Virus record (IMG/VR): IMGVR_UViG_3300033148_010409
Span: 1-45,714 of that record
DNA: 45,714 nucleotides
Reading direction: 5' to 3' (one strand)
DNA from: a virus
Part shown: piece by piece, positions 21,046-30,286 of the stretch
Position numbering within the stretch: the first letter of the stretch is position 1
Layout: each line of letters starts with the position of its first letter
Translations under genes and position numbers: made by a program
The notes under the pieces: model-generated
What the model saw: only the letters and a program-made list of their open reading frames with translations
Database searches by the model: none
What the model was told of the DNA's origin: nothing

Positions 21046-23084
21046 TGGCATTTGAGGACTTCACAATATTCACTGAAGTCGATGAAGACGGCGACATAAC
21101 CGTATCCCAGAACCTGATCCAGGTCGATACGATGCGCCGGGATGTCCGGAGCTACGTCTATAAGGATTATGGCCCTGATTACTTCGGTGATTTCACCCAT
21201 GACATTGACATTGACTGGACGGCAGTTTCCGCAACCGCTGCGACGGCGGTGGTTTGGGCGCTGACGAACAACTCCTACACGATTACCGAAATGGACTCTA
21301 ATTCCGATGGAATTAGGGTTTTTGTGCACTTTGACGGCACGGATTACGTTATCTGGCTCAGCGATAGAGTCGATGGTGTTTATGATTCTTACACTTTTGG
21401 TTCTTCTCTTCCCGGCAAGAGGTATCTCACAATTGAGCGGTCTGGGACCAGCATTACCTGCAAGATATACACGGATTCTGCACGCACGAACCTCGAAGCC
21501 ACCCTTTCCATCACTGGGACATCTAACGCCTTTAGGAACCTTTTCGGGCTGATGTCCGCAGAGAGCGAGTCTACTCCTGCCTCCACGATAACAATTGATG
21601 TAAGCAACCTGGAGCTCGATGCAGGCGGAACCACTACGACCACCACACAGAGCACGACCACGAGCTCAACGACGACATCATCGAGCACGACAACGACGGG
21701 GACGCAATCAACCTCAAGCACCACCACAACGACCGTGGGTCCCTTCCCCTGTGACAGTTACCCGGACCACTGGGCCTACGATGCGCCCCAAGAGTGGACC
21801 CACAACGAGAGCAACTGGGCCGGGCGGACCTTGAGGTATGTCATCCCCGCCTCCAGCTTGAGGGCGGGCGGGGCCGAGGTATCCATCTACTTCCCCTGGC
21901 AGGGGCTCGACTACCAGATCGGAAAATGCTACATCGGCCACCAGGCCGCCTCCGGCCACGAGTACGATTTTGACGGGAACCAGGTCCAAGTGACCTTTGG
22001 CGGAGGCAATGCCGGCGTCACGGTCACCTCTCCCGGAGAGTGGTCAGATCAGGTCGCCTTTGACCTGGACCCGTCCAAAAGCCTGGTCATCGCTGTTTAC
22101 TTTGTTGACAACGGCATCCCCAGGGGGCCGCTTGAACCTAATGTCACAGGGTACTGGAAGGATGGGGATGATGCGGCGACACAGGATGCCATGGGGTATT
22201 CGCTCCTGCCGAACTACACAGCGCAGAGGGCCATAGACATCATTTGCGTGTCCTCGGGCCTTACGACCACGAGCACCACAACGACTTCATCGACCACATC
22301 GAGCACTACCACCTCCACCGGGCCTGGCACGACCGCCACGACCACGAGCTCCTCAACCACTACATCCACACAGTCGACCACTTGCACGACCACAACGTCA
22401 GGGCCTTACTGGTCATGGTACCAGGACAGGCCGGTCTTCCTGGTGCACCCCAATTGGATTTCGCCCATTGACTCAGGAATAGACGATCCGACAGACATCA
22501 CCGTCTTTTATGGGAAGGAGTATGCCTACGGGCACTACAAGGAGGGGGAAACTACGCTCCAGGCCGAGTACCTGCGGGCAGACAGGGAGGAGGTCATGTC
22601 CGTGTTCGACTTCTTCGATCTGGTCCGGGGCAGGCACATTAGCTTCTGGTTCCCCACCTGGCGGTCTGACATAGTCGTCAATACGGCCTTCGGGGCAGCG
22701 GACGTTACCCTGAGCGTCGAGGACTTCAAGTGGGAGGAGTATTTCGAGCACAAAGCCACAGCACAGTATCTATTCTTTGCGTTCCCGGACGGGACAACGA
22801 CTATAAGGAAGCTCATCTCAGCCACGGCCACTTCAATCACGCTGGACCAGGCTATCGGCAAGAGCGTGTCGGCGGAGGAACTCGGTCAGCTCCTGGTCTC
22901 ATTCCTCCTCTATGGCCGGTTCGACCAGGACGAGGTGGAGGTAGAATTCATGAGCTCCGAAGCCGCAAAGGTCAATCTGAGCTTCCGCTCGCTGCCCTAC
23001 GAGACGCCAGGGGTGATAACCAGCACATCCACCACGACCACGAGCTCCTCGACATCAAGCTCCACCACGAGCACGACATTGTAG
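21045..23084 (+). CDS. Modular tail protein with three Thr/Ser linkers
   Basis: A 679-residue protein built as domain-linker-domain-linker-domain-tail. Residues 1-195 form a beta-sandwich, LamG-like region (DGIRVFVHFDGTDYVIWLSDRVDG, RYLTIERSGTSITCKIY). Residues about 240-405 form a second beta domain. Residues about 455-655 resemble a distal tail protein core (YGKEYAYGHYKEGETTLQAEYLRADREEV, GRHISFWFPTWRSD). Thr/Ser-only tracts lie near 195-232, 406-454 and 658-679. Mobile adhesion modules on a mucin-like stalk are a natural reading. It ends in a tract like the other virion proteins. Confidence 0.65.
   Translation: MAFEDFTIFTEVDEDGDITVSQNLIQVDTMRRDVRSYVYKDYGPDYFGDFTHDIDIDWTAVSATAATAVVWALTNNSYTITEMDSNSDGIRVFVHFDGTDYVIWLSDRVDGVYDSYTFGSSLPGKRYLTIERSGTSITCKIYTDSARTNLEATLSITGTSNAFRNLFGLMSAESESTPASTITIDVSNLELDAGGTTTTTTQSTTTSSTTTSSSTTTTGTQSTSSTTTTTVGPFPCDSYPDHWAYDAPQEWTHNESNWAGRTLRYVIPASSLRAGGAEVSIYFPWQGLDYQIGKCYIGHQAASGHEYDFDGNQVQVTFGGGNAGVTVTSPGEWSDQVAFDLDPSKSLVIAVYFVDNGIPRGPLEPNVTGYWKDGDDAATQDAMGYSLLPNYTAQRAIDIICVSSGLTTTSTTTTSSTTSSTTTSTGPGTTATTTSSSTTTSTQSTTCTTTTSGPYWSWYQDRPVFLVHPNWISPIDSGIDDPTDITVFYGKEYAYGHYKEGETTLQAEYLRADREEVMSVFDFFDLVRGRHISFWFPTWRSDIVVNTAFGAADVTLSVEDFKWEEYFEHKATAQYLFFAFPDGTTTIRKLISATATSITLDQAIGKSVSAEELGQLLVSFLLYGRFDQDEVEVEFMSSEAAKVNLSFRSLPYETPGVITSTSTTTTSSSTSSSTTSTTL
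21629..21738 (+). repeat. Thr/Ser-codon tract 4 (first linker)
   Basis: About 110 bases of ACN/AGC/TCN codons between the first and second domains of the modular tail protein. Confidence 0.9.
22261..22406 (+). repeat. Thr/Ser-codon tract 5 (second linker)
   Basis: About 145 bases of Thr/Ser codons with a few Gly, Pro and Ala codons and one Cys codon, between the second and third domains of the modular tail protein. Confidence 0.9.
23019..23081 (+). repeat. Thr/Ser-codon tract 6 (C-terminal tail)
   Basis: Thr/Ser codon run that closes the modular tail protein; the product ends in TSTTL. Confidence 0.9.
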
Positions 23085-23096
23085 AGGAGGAGAGGC

Positions 23097-23918
23097 GTGA
23101 AGAACCAAACACAGAGCTATATCAGCAAGGAGGAGGCGGTCGAGGCAAGGCCCGTCGAGCTTTACCATTTCTGGAAGGCGGACGGGTCTCAGCACTGGAG
23201 ATACACCTCCCATGACGCGGACGTGGAATACCAGGGGAAGACCTACCAGGCCGCCGCGATCAACAGGGGGCCGGTGCAGTACGATTCAGACGTCGAGGTC
23301 TCAACCCTTCAGGTCTTCGGCGTGTTTCAGGATGACCCCGTGGTGGAATACCTGGCCCAGAACCCGGTAGAAATCGTGTGGGCAGAGGTAATCCGGGTTC
23401 ACAAGGATCTGCCGGACCAGGGATCTAACGTATTCATCGGCCAAATTTCAGGCGTCGCGTTCCAGGGCCAGGAGGCGATTGTCAACTGTGTGGGGTTCGA
23501 GTTCCACCTCCGCCAGCCCGCGCTGTCATTGAGGTACCAGCCCAGGTGTAATCATTTTGTATACGATGAGATCATAGACGGGGTTGGGTGCGGCGTCGAT
23601 AAAAGTGCACACAAACTCACAAAGCTTGTGACCGTAAATGGGCTGAGCCTCACCAACGCTGACCTTGCGTCCTACTCGGACGGGTACTTCAAGTACGGCT
23701 GGGTCGAGTGGCAAGGGCACAGGAGGATGATCGTCTCTCACGAGGGGCAGGAGATCAAGATCCGGTATCGGATACCCGGCCTAATGTCGGGCGCCACAGT
23801 GGACATATATCCAGGGTGCGACGGCAGGGCGGAGACGTGCAGGGACAAGTTTTCCAATATTAACCAGTTCCTGGGGTTCACACAGATCCCCGTGGATAAC
23901 CCGGCGACAAAGTACTGA
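23097..23918 (+). CDS. Tail hub protein, DUF2163/BR0599 family (GTA gp13-like)
   Basis: A 273-residue protein from a GTG start with GAGGAGGAGAG upstream. N-terminal YHFWKADGSQHWRYTSHDADVEYQGKTY is the DUF2163 signature. The C-terminal VDIYPGCDGRAETCRDKFSNINQFLGF is the BR0599 signature. Related proteins form the baseplate hub in gene transfer agents and lambda-like tails. It is followed by the NlpC/P60 peptidase and the large hub protein, the same order as in gene transfer agent tails. Confidence 0.85.
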   Translation: MKNQTQSYISKEEAVEARPVELYHFWKADGSQHWRYTSHDADVEYQGKTYQAAAINRGPVQYDSDVEVSTLQVFGVFQDDPVVEYLAQNPVEIVWAEVIRVHKDLPDQGSNVFIGQISGVAFQGQEAIVNCVGFEFHLRQPALSLRYQPRCNHFVYDEIIDGVGCGVDKSAHKLTKLVTVNGLSLTNADLASYSDGYFKYGWVEWQGHRRMIVSHEGQEIKIRYRIPGLMSGATVDIYPGCDGRAETCRDKFSNINQFLGFTQIPVDNPATKY

Positions 23919-23925
23919 GAGGGCA

Positions 23926-24378
23926 ATGGAGGAATATTTCGGGAATAGGGAGAACGTCAAGCGCCTCAAGGAGGTCCTCGAAAGCTGGGAGGGAACACCC
24001 TGGAGGCATAGGACAGCCGTGAAGGGCCTGGGCGCCGACTGCATCCACTTCGTCCTGGGGGTCCTCGATGAATTGAACGTCCTGGATCTCAGGCAGATCC
24101 CCGTTCCGGACTACCCCCCTGACTGGCACCTCCACAATACGAGGGAGCTCCTCTACGAGGGGCTTCACCGATATTTGAATGTGACGGACGTCCCGGTCTC
24201 CGGGGTGAAAAACGGCGACATAGTCCTGGTCCACTTCGGGAAGGCGGCGAGCCATGCGGCATTTTACCTGGACGGGTTCATTTACCACTGCGTGCGGCCC
24301 GGAGGTGTGTCCAAGGGATCTTTCAGCGATCCCACGTGGAGGAAGAGGATGAAGATCGCAGTGAGGCTAATGTCATGA
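23926..24378 (+). CDS. NlpC/P60 cell-wall peptidase of the tail tip
   Basis: A 150-residue protein. GTPWRHRTAVKGLGADCIHFV gives the catalytic Cys39 and SHAAFYLDG the catalytic His110. These peptidases cut peptidoglycan locally during DNA entry, as in gene transfer agent gp14 and lambda K. Its stop overlaps the next start (ATGA). Confidence 0.85.
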   Translation: MEEYFGNRENVKRLKEVLESWEGTPWRHRTAVKGLGADCIHFVLGVLDELNVLDLRQIPVPDYPPDWHLHNTRELLYEGLHRYLNVTDVPVSGVKNGDIVLVHFGKAASHAAFYLDGFIYHCVRPGGVSKGSFSDPTWRKRMKIAVRLMS

Positions 24379-26510
24379 GTGTGGGAGGCCTGATAGGGGG
24401 TGCAGTCGGGGGCGCTGTAGGCTTCCTGATAGGCGGGCCTGTCGGGGCCGCCATAGGCGCCGGGATCGGCGCAGGGATAGGCATGATGGTCGATCCTGTC
24501 CAGCCCGACATGCCTGCTCCTGGTGATCCGGGGGCTGCGGCTGTAAACCTGGCCAAGGAAGGAACCCCGGTCCAGGACGTCCTTGGCACAGTGAAGGTGA
24601 ACGGGAACATCATATGGTCATGCTGCTCCAGGTCTGTCGAGGTCAAGGAAGAGCAGGGCGGCAAGGGCGGAGGCTCCCAGGAGGTGACGACCGGGTACGA
24701 GTATTATCTCACCTGGGCCATCGGCATTTGCAGGGGGCCGGTGGACAGGCTCTACACCGTGTATGCCAATGACAAGGTGGTCTGGTCCGGGGAGCTTGAA
24801 AGGCCCGCATCGGGCGGGATGGTGACAATATCCCTCGAAGGGATGGGAGCCTGCGACTTCTACTTTGGGACCGAGGACCAGGAGCCCAACAGCTACATGG
24901 GAGCAAGGCTCCGGGACTCCTCCCTCAACCCTGCGTACAGGGGCATCTGTTACGCCGTCCTCAAGGACTGCGCCCTGGGAAGCTACAACAGGGCTCCGAG
25001 CCTTTACTTCGTGGTCCAGAAATCTCCATCCATAGAGGCCTTGGAGAGCGGCTACAAGGATATAGAGACATACGATTACAACCCTGCGCACGCTGTATAC
25101 TACGTCCTTAACAGGATGGCAGATATTGACGTCCAGTATTTGGACGCAGACGATTTCAACGAAGCAGCCCGGATACTCCAGGGAGAGGCGAGGGGAGTCT
25201 CCATCGGGTTCAGCCAGTCTTCCGATGTACTGACCTACGTCGAGTCCATCTTAAAGCACATATCCGGCGGCATCCGCTGGGGAGGAGATTCGAAGCTTCA
25301 CCTGTTCCTGTACCGCGAGTCACAGGACACTGATTCACTCCCGTCCTTCGGTCCTGAAGACTTCCTTGAAAAGCCGAGGATCGACCGGAAGTCGTGGCTC
25401 GACACCATCAACGAGTTCAAGGTCCAGTATTCCAGGAGGATCTTGCGGGAGCCGGGATGCCCCACGGGGTGCGACAACTTCGCCATCTCCTCACAGGCCG
25501 AGATAGGAAACAACGAGACGCGCCAGTTCACGGTCCAGAACGATGACTGGACTGAGGAGAACTGCTCAGACCTTTCCTTCCTGAGCGACGGGCTGCCTGA
25601 AGGTCGGAAAGGCGAGTTCTGGGGCCTGGTATACCAGGGAGGCGGCAAGTGGCAGGGCAACTACACGACCAACAAGGACCTCTGCACGGGCCAGGACCCT
25701 AACGACCCGGACTGCCCCATCATCTGCGGGATCAGGATACCATGCTGCACCTGCGAGACGGTGGATGACTTGGCATGGGATAGCGTCAGCAACCCTGAAA
25801 CCATGGCACCTGGCGACAGTGAGACGATCTACGTTACAGGAGGCAGAGGACCGTTTATATGGACCATTAAACAGGGATCCGGCTTTGGTTTTGACGCTGC
25901 TGGCACGTTGAAAAGCATTCAGACCGCTCAGGAAGCAAGAAGCGTTCAGCTATATACAAATGGTGCAGCCTGCGGGTCATGCGAAATTGAAGTTCTGGAT
26001 TTCTGCGGACAAACTGCCACCGGCTATATCCGGTGTACGACCGGTGTGTGGAAGCTAAAAGGACGGTATTGCGGCCTGAAGGGGAGCGTATCATGTTACG
26101 GAAACTATGGAGGCGACATCACCTATTACGAATACATCTTTGGAAACAAGAAACAAGTGCAGGCTACCAAACTTCCGGACGAGCAAAAAATACATCCTCC
26201 GAATCATTGCCAATGGTGTCAGAATATGGCGGATGCTTACCCGTGCGGAGATGCTCGTTGGCCCAATACCTGCAATGAATCGAACTGTATCGACGGCGAT
26301 CATCCAGATCTGCCGGGGCTGTTCGAGTGCAAATCAACGGATGACTGGAGTTGCCACTGGCAAGATACCTGCTACACGGATCTCGGAGGAGATCGATGTT
26401 ACGAATGCGATAACGGTGATATCCACTGGCAGGCTGATATGAGGATGGCCTGTGTGTACCATGACGGATCAGACCCCGGGTTGTGGTACTACGAATGGGA
26501 ATGCTCATAG
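24375..26510 (+). CDS. Tail hub protein, N-terminal half, fused to a Cys-rich adhesin-like region
   Basis: A 711-residue protein. Residues 3-37 are a Gly/Ala zipper. Residues 40-357 match the N-terminal half of the phage-tail_3/J-like hub (EYYLTWAIGICRGPVDRLY, NPAHAVYYVLN, WLDTINEFKVQYSRR). From about 358 the expected continuation is absent. Instead comes a Cys-rich stretch, an immunoglobulin-like repeat (ETIYVTGGRGPFIWTIKQGSGFGF, ACGSCEIEVLDFCG, about 475-550) and a Cys/Trp-rich terminal part. The missing half is encoded separately at 26989-28374. The 3' portion is more AT-rich than its surroundings. ATG 24375 overlaps the peptidase stop. Confidence 0.75.
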   Translation: MSVGGLIGGAVGGAVGFLIGGPVGAAIGAGIGAGIGMMVDPVQPDMPAPGDPGAAAVNLAKEGTPVQDVLGTVKVNGNIIWSCCSRSVEVKEEQGGKGGGSQEVTTGYEYYLTWAIGICRGPVDRLYTVYANDKVVWSGELERPASGGMVTISLEGMGACDFYFGTEDQEPNSYMGARLRDSSLNPAYRGICYAVLKDCALGSYNRAPSLYFVVQKSPSIEALESGYKDIETYDYNPAHAVYYVLNRMADIDVQYLDADDFNEAARILQGEARGVSIGFSQSSDVLTYVESILKHISGGIRWGGDSKLHLFLYRESQDTDSLPSFGPEDFLEKPRIDRKSWLDTINEFKVQYSRRILREPGCPTGCDNFAISSQAEIGNNETRQFTVQNDDWTEENCSDLSFLSDGLPEGRKGEFWGLVYQGGGKWQGNYTTNKDLCTGQDPNDPDCPIICGIRIPCCTCETVDDLAWDSVSNPETMAPGDSETIYVTGGRGPFIWTIKQGSGFGFDAAGTLKSIQTAQEARSVQLYTNGAACGSCEIEVLDFCGQTATGYIRCTTGVWKLKGRYCGLKGSVSCYGNYGGDITYYEYIFGNKKQVQATKLPDEQKIHPPNHCQWCQNMADAYPCGDARWPNTCNESNCIDGDHPDLPGLFECKSTDDWSCHWQDTCYTDLGGDRCYECDNGDIHWQADMRMACVYHDGSDPGLWYYEWECS

Positions 26511-26523
26511 AGAGGGAAATGTT

Positions 26524-26982
26524 ATGGATTATCAAAGATTCAAAGAATTGGACATATTGCTGGGCGCCTTTGAAATCAAGGTGAGACGGCAATTCAGAAC
26601 ATTTTTGAAGCTGATGGACATTCTCGAAATATCGCGGGAGGAATATGATGCTTACATTGATGAATGCATCCGGCAATACAGGCAGGATACGGAAAAATGG
26701 GGCGATGCAAAGCGGGAAAAGAGAAATAGGGAAATAGAACACAGAAAGCAGCTATTGACGGCACTTTTGCCCAAGTGTCCAATATGCGGCGAGATTTTAA
26801 ATTTTCAAGAGCTCTCGTGCACGCAAAAGAAAAGGACCAAGAAGCCCGGACTGTGGTTTTGCAAGCGGGGCTGGAACAGCGAAGATCCGAAGGAATGGTG
26901 CGGGTTCGAGCAGTTTTCCCAGTTCGACAATGAAGACATAACGGGGTTCATCGTATTGGAAAAACCAATTCCCTTGGAGTAA
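26524..26982 (+). CDS. Zinc-ribbon protein inside the hub insertion, unknown
   Basis: A 152-residue protein. The first 85 residues are charged and helical. The C-terminal part has CPICGEILNFQELSC, then WFCKRGW and EWCGFEQF, a possible four- to five-cysteine zinc site. GAGAGGGAAATGTT precedes the start. It lies between the two halves of the tail hub and has the same AT-rich composition as the adhesin insert, so it probably arrived with it. It may be a folding or assembly factor for the Cys-rich region (speculation). Confidence 0.55.
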   Translation: MDYQRFKELDILLGAFEIKVRRQFRTFLKLMDILEISREEYDAYIDECIRQYRQDTEKWGDAKREKRNREIEHRKQLLTALLPKCPICGEILNFQELSCTQKKRTKKPGLWFCKRGWNSEDPKEWCGFEQFSQFDNEDITGFIVLEKPIPLE

Positions 26983-26988
26983 GTAGAA

Positions 26989-28374
26989 ATGACAATCATT
27001 GACTACCGTGAAGCCATAGCTCCCGTGAACGACCCCGCTAACAGGGAAATCGTCCGGAGGCTAAACTCTAGGACAGTCAAGCTAAGCATGTTCACAATGC
27101 CCAGGAACGCGACCTGGGCTGCTGACCGGGGGCTGAAGGTCGAGGCTTATCCCCTGGCGAACATATCCTTCCCGGCCAACAGGAATTTCTTCAGGGTCGA
27201 GCCGGGAGACCAGTTCAAGTTCAATTACCCGCAATGGGGCATATCGGACATGATCTGCCGCGTAGTCCGGATCACGGAGGAGGACCTGGAGACCGGGGCG
27301 ATCCAGGTGACGGCCATAGAGGACATAGATCACATATCCGCGGAAGCTTTCGGCGAGGCGGCAAGAGGAAAGTGGCCGATTGAGACAGAGACGTTATCAG
27401 CCCTGGACCATGTCCGCGTCATCGAGGCGCCTTTTGTCCTGGCGGGGGACGCCATCAAGATTATACCTCTCGCGGCAAAGAAGGCGGGGACCGAGGCCGG
27501 ATACTATCTATACATGTCCATAGACGCCGGGGCCTCCTACCAGAAGATCGGGACAATAGGCTCTTACCAGCTCTATGGCACGCTGGCGGAGGACTATACC
27601 TCGGACACATACCAGATCGATGAACAGACAGAGGGGATCTTGGTCGATTTCGATGTGGCCAGGGATGAAGACCTCGACTTGGTTCAGTCCATCACCAGAA
27701 GCCAGATGGTGTCGGGGCAGAACCTGGCTCTCATGGGGGACGAAATAATCACCTTTCAGAACGCAACGCCCGTGACCGCGACCAGGTACCGCCTGAGCGG
27801 AATCTTCAGGGGACGGTACGACACAGAAAAAACTGGCCATGCAGCGGGCGAAAGTTTCTGGTTCATAGGGACCGACCTGTTTCGGGTCATATCCCACAGC
27901 GAGCTCAGCATCGGGACCAACAGGAAATTCAAGATGGTGCCGTTCACGTCCAAGAGGTCTGGGGATATCTCGGAGGCCACCGCGGTGGATTACACGGTCA
28001 CAGGAAGGGCGAAGAAACCCTATCCGCCGGGGAGCCTCAAGGCCAATGGTTCATGGATAGGAAGGTACAGCAACGACATAGTTCTAACATGGACGGCTAG
28101 GTACAGGGGAGAGGGCGCTGGGATCGGAGATCCCCAGACGGTCCTCGACGCGGCGCCTTCCTTTGAATATTCCTTCGAGATCGAGGTGTGGGTCGGGGGC
28201 GTGCTCAAAAGGACGGCAAAGGGCATCGAGGACGACACCTGGACGTACACCGAGGCCATGAACATCGCGGACAATGGCGCCCTGGCCGACTCGCTCACAT
28301 TCAAGATCCGGCACATACGGACGGAAAACTATATCGAGTCGGACCCGGCAGAAATAACGGTTTACAAGGAGTGA
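26989..28374 (+). CDS. Tail hub protein, C-terminal half
   Basis: A 461-residue protein. It starts where a phage-tail_3 type hub normally continues: PVNDPANREIVRRLNSRTVKLSMFTMPRNATW, FPANRNFFRVEPGDQFKFNYPQWGISDMICRVVRITEEDLETGAIQVTAIED. Later come YRLSGIFRGRYDTE and a fibronectin-like end (WTARYRGEG, FSFEIEVWVGG). It has its own GGAG and ATG, so it is translated separately, and it presumably reassembles with the product of 24375-26510 in the baseplate. GC content returns to that of the structural genes. Confidence 0.75.
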   Translation: MTIIDYREAIAPVNDPANREIVRRLNSRTVKLSMFTMPRNATWAADRGLKVEAYPLANISFPANRNFFRVEPGDQFKFNYPQWGISDMICRVVRITEEDLETGAIQVTAIEDIDHISAEAFGEAARGKWPIETETLSALDHVRVIEAPFVLAGDAIKIIPLAAKKAGTEAGYYLYMSIDAGASYQKIGTIGSYQLYGTLAEDYTSDTYQIDEQTEGILVDFDVARDEDLDLVQSITRSQMVSGQNLALMGDEIITFQNATPVTATRYRLSGIFRGRYDTEKTGHAAGESFWFIGTDLFRVISHSELSIGTNRKFKMVPFTSKRSGDISEATAVDYTVTGRAKKPYPPGSLKANGSWIGRYSNDIVLTWTARYRGEGAGIGDPQTVLDAAPSFEYSFEIEVWVGGVLKRTAKGIEDDTWTYTEAMNIADNGALADSLTFKIRHIRTENYIESDPAEITVYKE

Positions 28375-28378
28375 TACC

Positions 28379-29002
28379 ATGACAGACACGCAAAAGTATG
28401 ACCTGATCGAGATCGACTACAGCCACGAGGGCTGGAACGGGGACCTCACCACAAACATGCAGAAGCTAGACGACCACCTCCATACCAGGGTATTGGTCAC
28501 CCTGGGCGAGGCGGTCAACCGGGGCGACGCCCTTTACCAGGACACGGACGGGAAGTGGTACAAGGCTCTCGCAGACGGAAACAAGCAGCCGGCCAGGGGG
28601 CTTGCTGTCGAGGGCGGATCGGCGGGACAGCAAATCAGGATGCAGAGGATAGGGCCGTTCCAGAAGACAGGCTGGAGGTTCAAGGTCCCGTACAAATTGT
28701 GGCTTGACGACACGGTGGCGGGTGTGTTAAGTCATCATAAGCCCGCATCAGACGCCCAGTGCATGGGCCACGCCATAGCGTCCGACACGATCTTCCTTGA
28801 CATACAGGACCAGGAGGAGGTCGGCCCCGCTTTTTTCGGCACCACGACGACACAATCAACGACATCGTCATCGACGACCAGCTCCGGCACAAGCACGTCA
28901 TCTTCAACATCATCAACCACGACTGAGAGCACGACAACGTCGTCCAGCATGACTACGACTACGCAGTCGTCCACCAGCACCACGACGACCACGACGGCGT
29001 GA
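28379..29002 (+). CDS. Tail fibre/tip protein with a long Thr/Ser tail
   Basis: A 207-residue protein. Residues 1-150 include NMQKLDDHLHTRVLVTLGEAVNRGDALYQD and ADGNKQPARGLAVEGGSAGQQIRMQRIG, a small beta domain of the kind seen in fibre and DUF2190-like surface proteins. The final 53 residues are Thr/Ser with a few Gln, Glu, Gly and Met residues and a terminal Ala. It is the last tail gene and immediately precedes the glycosyltransferase island. A GGAGTGATACC site precedes the ATG. Confidence 0.65.
   Translation: MTDTQKYDLIEIDYSHEGWNGDLTTNMQKLDDHLHTRVLVTLGEAVNRGDALYQDTDGKWYKALADGNKQPARGLAVEGGSAGQQIRMQRIGPFQKTGWRFKVPYKLWLDDTVAGVLSHHKPASDAQCMGHAIASDTIFLDIQDQEEVGPAFFGTTTTQSTTSSSTTSSGTSTSSSTSSTTTESTTTSSSMTTTTQSSTSTTTTTTA
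28841..28999 (+). repeat. Thr/Ser-codon tract 7 (fibre tail)
   Basis: The longest uninterrupted tract, about 160 bases of ACN/TCN/AGC codons, ending 22 bases before the first glycosyltransferase gene. Confidence 0.9.
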
Positions 29003-29020
29003 CGTGCAGAAGGAGCAGGC

Positions 29021-30286
29021 ATGAAGATAGCGATCATGACAAACTTCCAAGAGTTTCTCCCCGGCTACAGCCTTACCGGGATCGTCAAGGACCAGGTCAT
29101 CATGCTCAGGCGGCACGGGCACGAGGCCCATCTCTATGTGTCCGAGAAGTACAATGGCGAGGAGTTCTCCCCTGGGATCCCCGTCCACAAGAAGGTCCCC
29201 TTTGCCCACCTCAGAGACTATGCCTCCATAAAAGAACTCTCGGAAGACCATAGGAAGATAGCAGAGGCGACTGCAAAGATGCTCGTGGAGGAGCTTTTCG
29301 AGTTCGACATGGTGTGGACCCATGACTGGATATTCACGGGCTGGAACGTCCCCTACGGGCTGGGCTGTCAGCTCGCCTGGCCGAACATGGCGAAGCCGGC
29401 ATGGCTCCACTGGATTCATTCAGTGCCGTCGAACAGCCGCGACTACTGGCAGATTAGGGCATATGGCCCCAGGGCCAAAATAGTGTTCCCCAACAGGACA
29501 GACGCGCTGCTCGTGGCAGAGCAGTTCAGGGGCGAGATAGATGACGTGAGGCCCATCCACCATATCAAGGATTTGCGGACCTTCTATGACTTCCACGCGG
29601 ACACATGGCGCTTGATCGACCTCGTGCCGCAGATCATGAGCGCAGATGTGGTTCAGATCCTTCCGGCATCGGCGGACCGGCTCAGCGCGAAGAGGGTCCG
29701 GGAAGTGATCACCATATTCGGGCATATCAATCGGCGCGTCAACGAGGTGTGCTTGGTGATCGCCAACCAATGGGCCACGGAGAGGCAGCACAGGGAGGAT
29801 ATCGGGAAATACTACGAGCATGCAAAGGAATGCGGTCTTGAACCGGGCCGTGACGTGGTGTTCACGAGTGACGTGATGCCGGAATACAGCGTGGGGATCC
29901 CCAAGCGGATGATCAGGGAGCTTTTCCTGTGCTCCAACCTTTTCATCTTCCCGACCAGGGAAGAGTCCTTCGGCCTGGTAGTGCCGGAGGCGGCGCTCCA
30001 CGGGGTCCAGCTCGTGCTCAACCGATCCTTGATCCAGCAATACGAGGTGGCGGGGCACAATGCGCTTTTTTTCGACTTCGGTTCATACCGGCATAAGCAC
30101 CACAACAAGATGGGAGACAGGTACTACGCGGAGATAGCGGTCATCACCCTCGGCATGATGGCCAAATCGGATGTGATCCGCTCCAAGACCTTCGCCAGGA
30201 AGTGCTACAACATGGATTACCTCTACCGGGCGGAGTACGAGCCCGTGATGGGCGAGTCGTTGATCTGGGGGAGGAAAGCGGCATGA
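29021..30286 (+). CDS. Glycosyltransferase, GT4-like
   Basis: A 421-residue GT-B type protein. The N-terminal half opens MKIAIMTNFQEFLPGYSLTGIVKDQVIMLRRHGHEAHLY, the acceptor domain pattern. The C-terminal half has FIFPTREESFGLVVPEAALHG, the E-x7-E nucleotide-sugar motif of GT4 retaining enzymes. Cytoplasmic, with no membrane segment. AGAAGGAGCAGGC precedes the ATG. It is the first of seven tightly coupled sugar and methyl-transfer genes. Donor and acceptor cannot be told from sequence. Confidence 0.85.
   Translation: MKIAIMTNFQEFLPGYSLTGIVKDQVIMLRRHGHEAHLYVSEKYNGEEFSPGIPVHKKVPFAHLRDYASIKELSEDHRKIAEATAKMLVEELFEFDMVWTHDWIFTGWNVPYGLGCQLAWPNMAKPAWLHWIHSVPSNSRDYWQIRAYGPRAKIVFPNRTDALLVAEQFRGEIDDVRPIHHIKDLRTFYDFHADTWRLIDLVPQIMSADVVQILPASADRLSAKRVREVITIFGHINRRVNEVCLVIANQWATERQHREDIGKYYEHAKECGLEPGRDVVFTSDVMPEYSVGIPKRMIRELFLCSNLFIFPTREESFGLVVPEAALHGVQLVLNRSLIQQYEVAGHNALFFDFGSYRHKHHNKMGDRYYAEIAVITLGMMAKSDVIRSKTFARKCYNMDYLYRAEYEPVMGESLIWGRKAA

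Noticed and set aside
21389-22471. Long Val/Asp-rich or His/Asp-rich frames antisense or shifted to the Thr/Ser tracts
   Set aside because: They are shadows of low-complexity codons, lack ribosome sites and overlap well-supported virion genes.
21629-23081. Repeat-rich DNA that could be taken for a CRISPR array or minisatellite
   Set aside because: There is no fixed repeat and spacer length; the pattern follows Thr/Ser codons in frame within coding sequence.
25445-26988. Group I intron or intein interrupting the tail hub
   Set aside because: The first half continues in frame into a different domain and the second half has its own start and ribosome site; no intein splice motifs or homing endonuclease motifs are visible.
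20479-29002. Diversity-generating retroelement targeting the tail proteins
   Set aside because: No reverse transcriptase gene or template/variable repeat pair was seen anywhere in the window.
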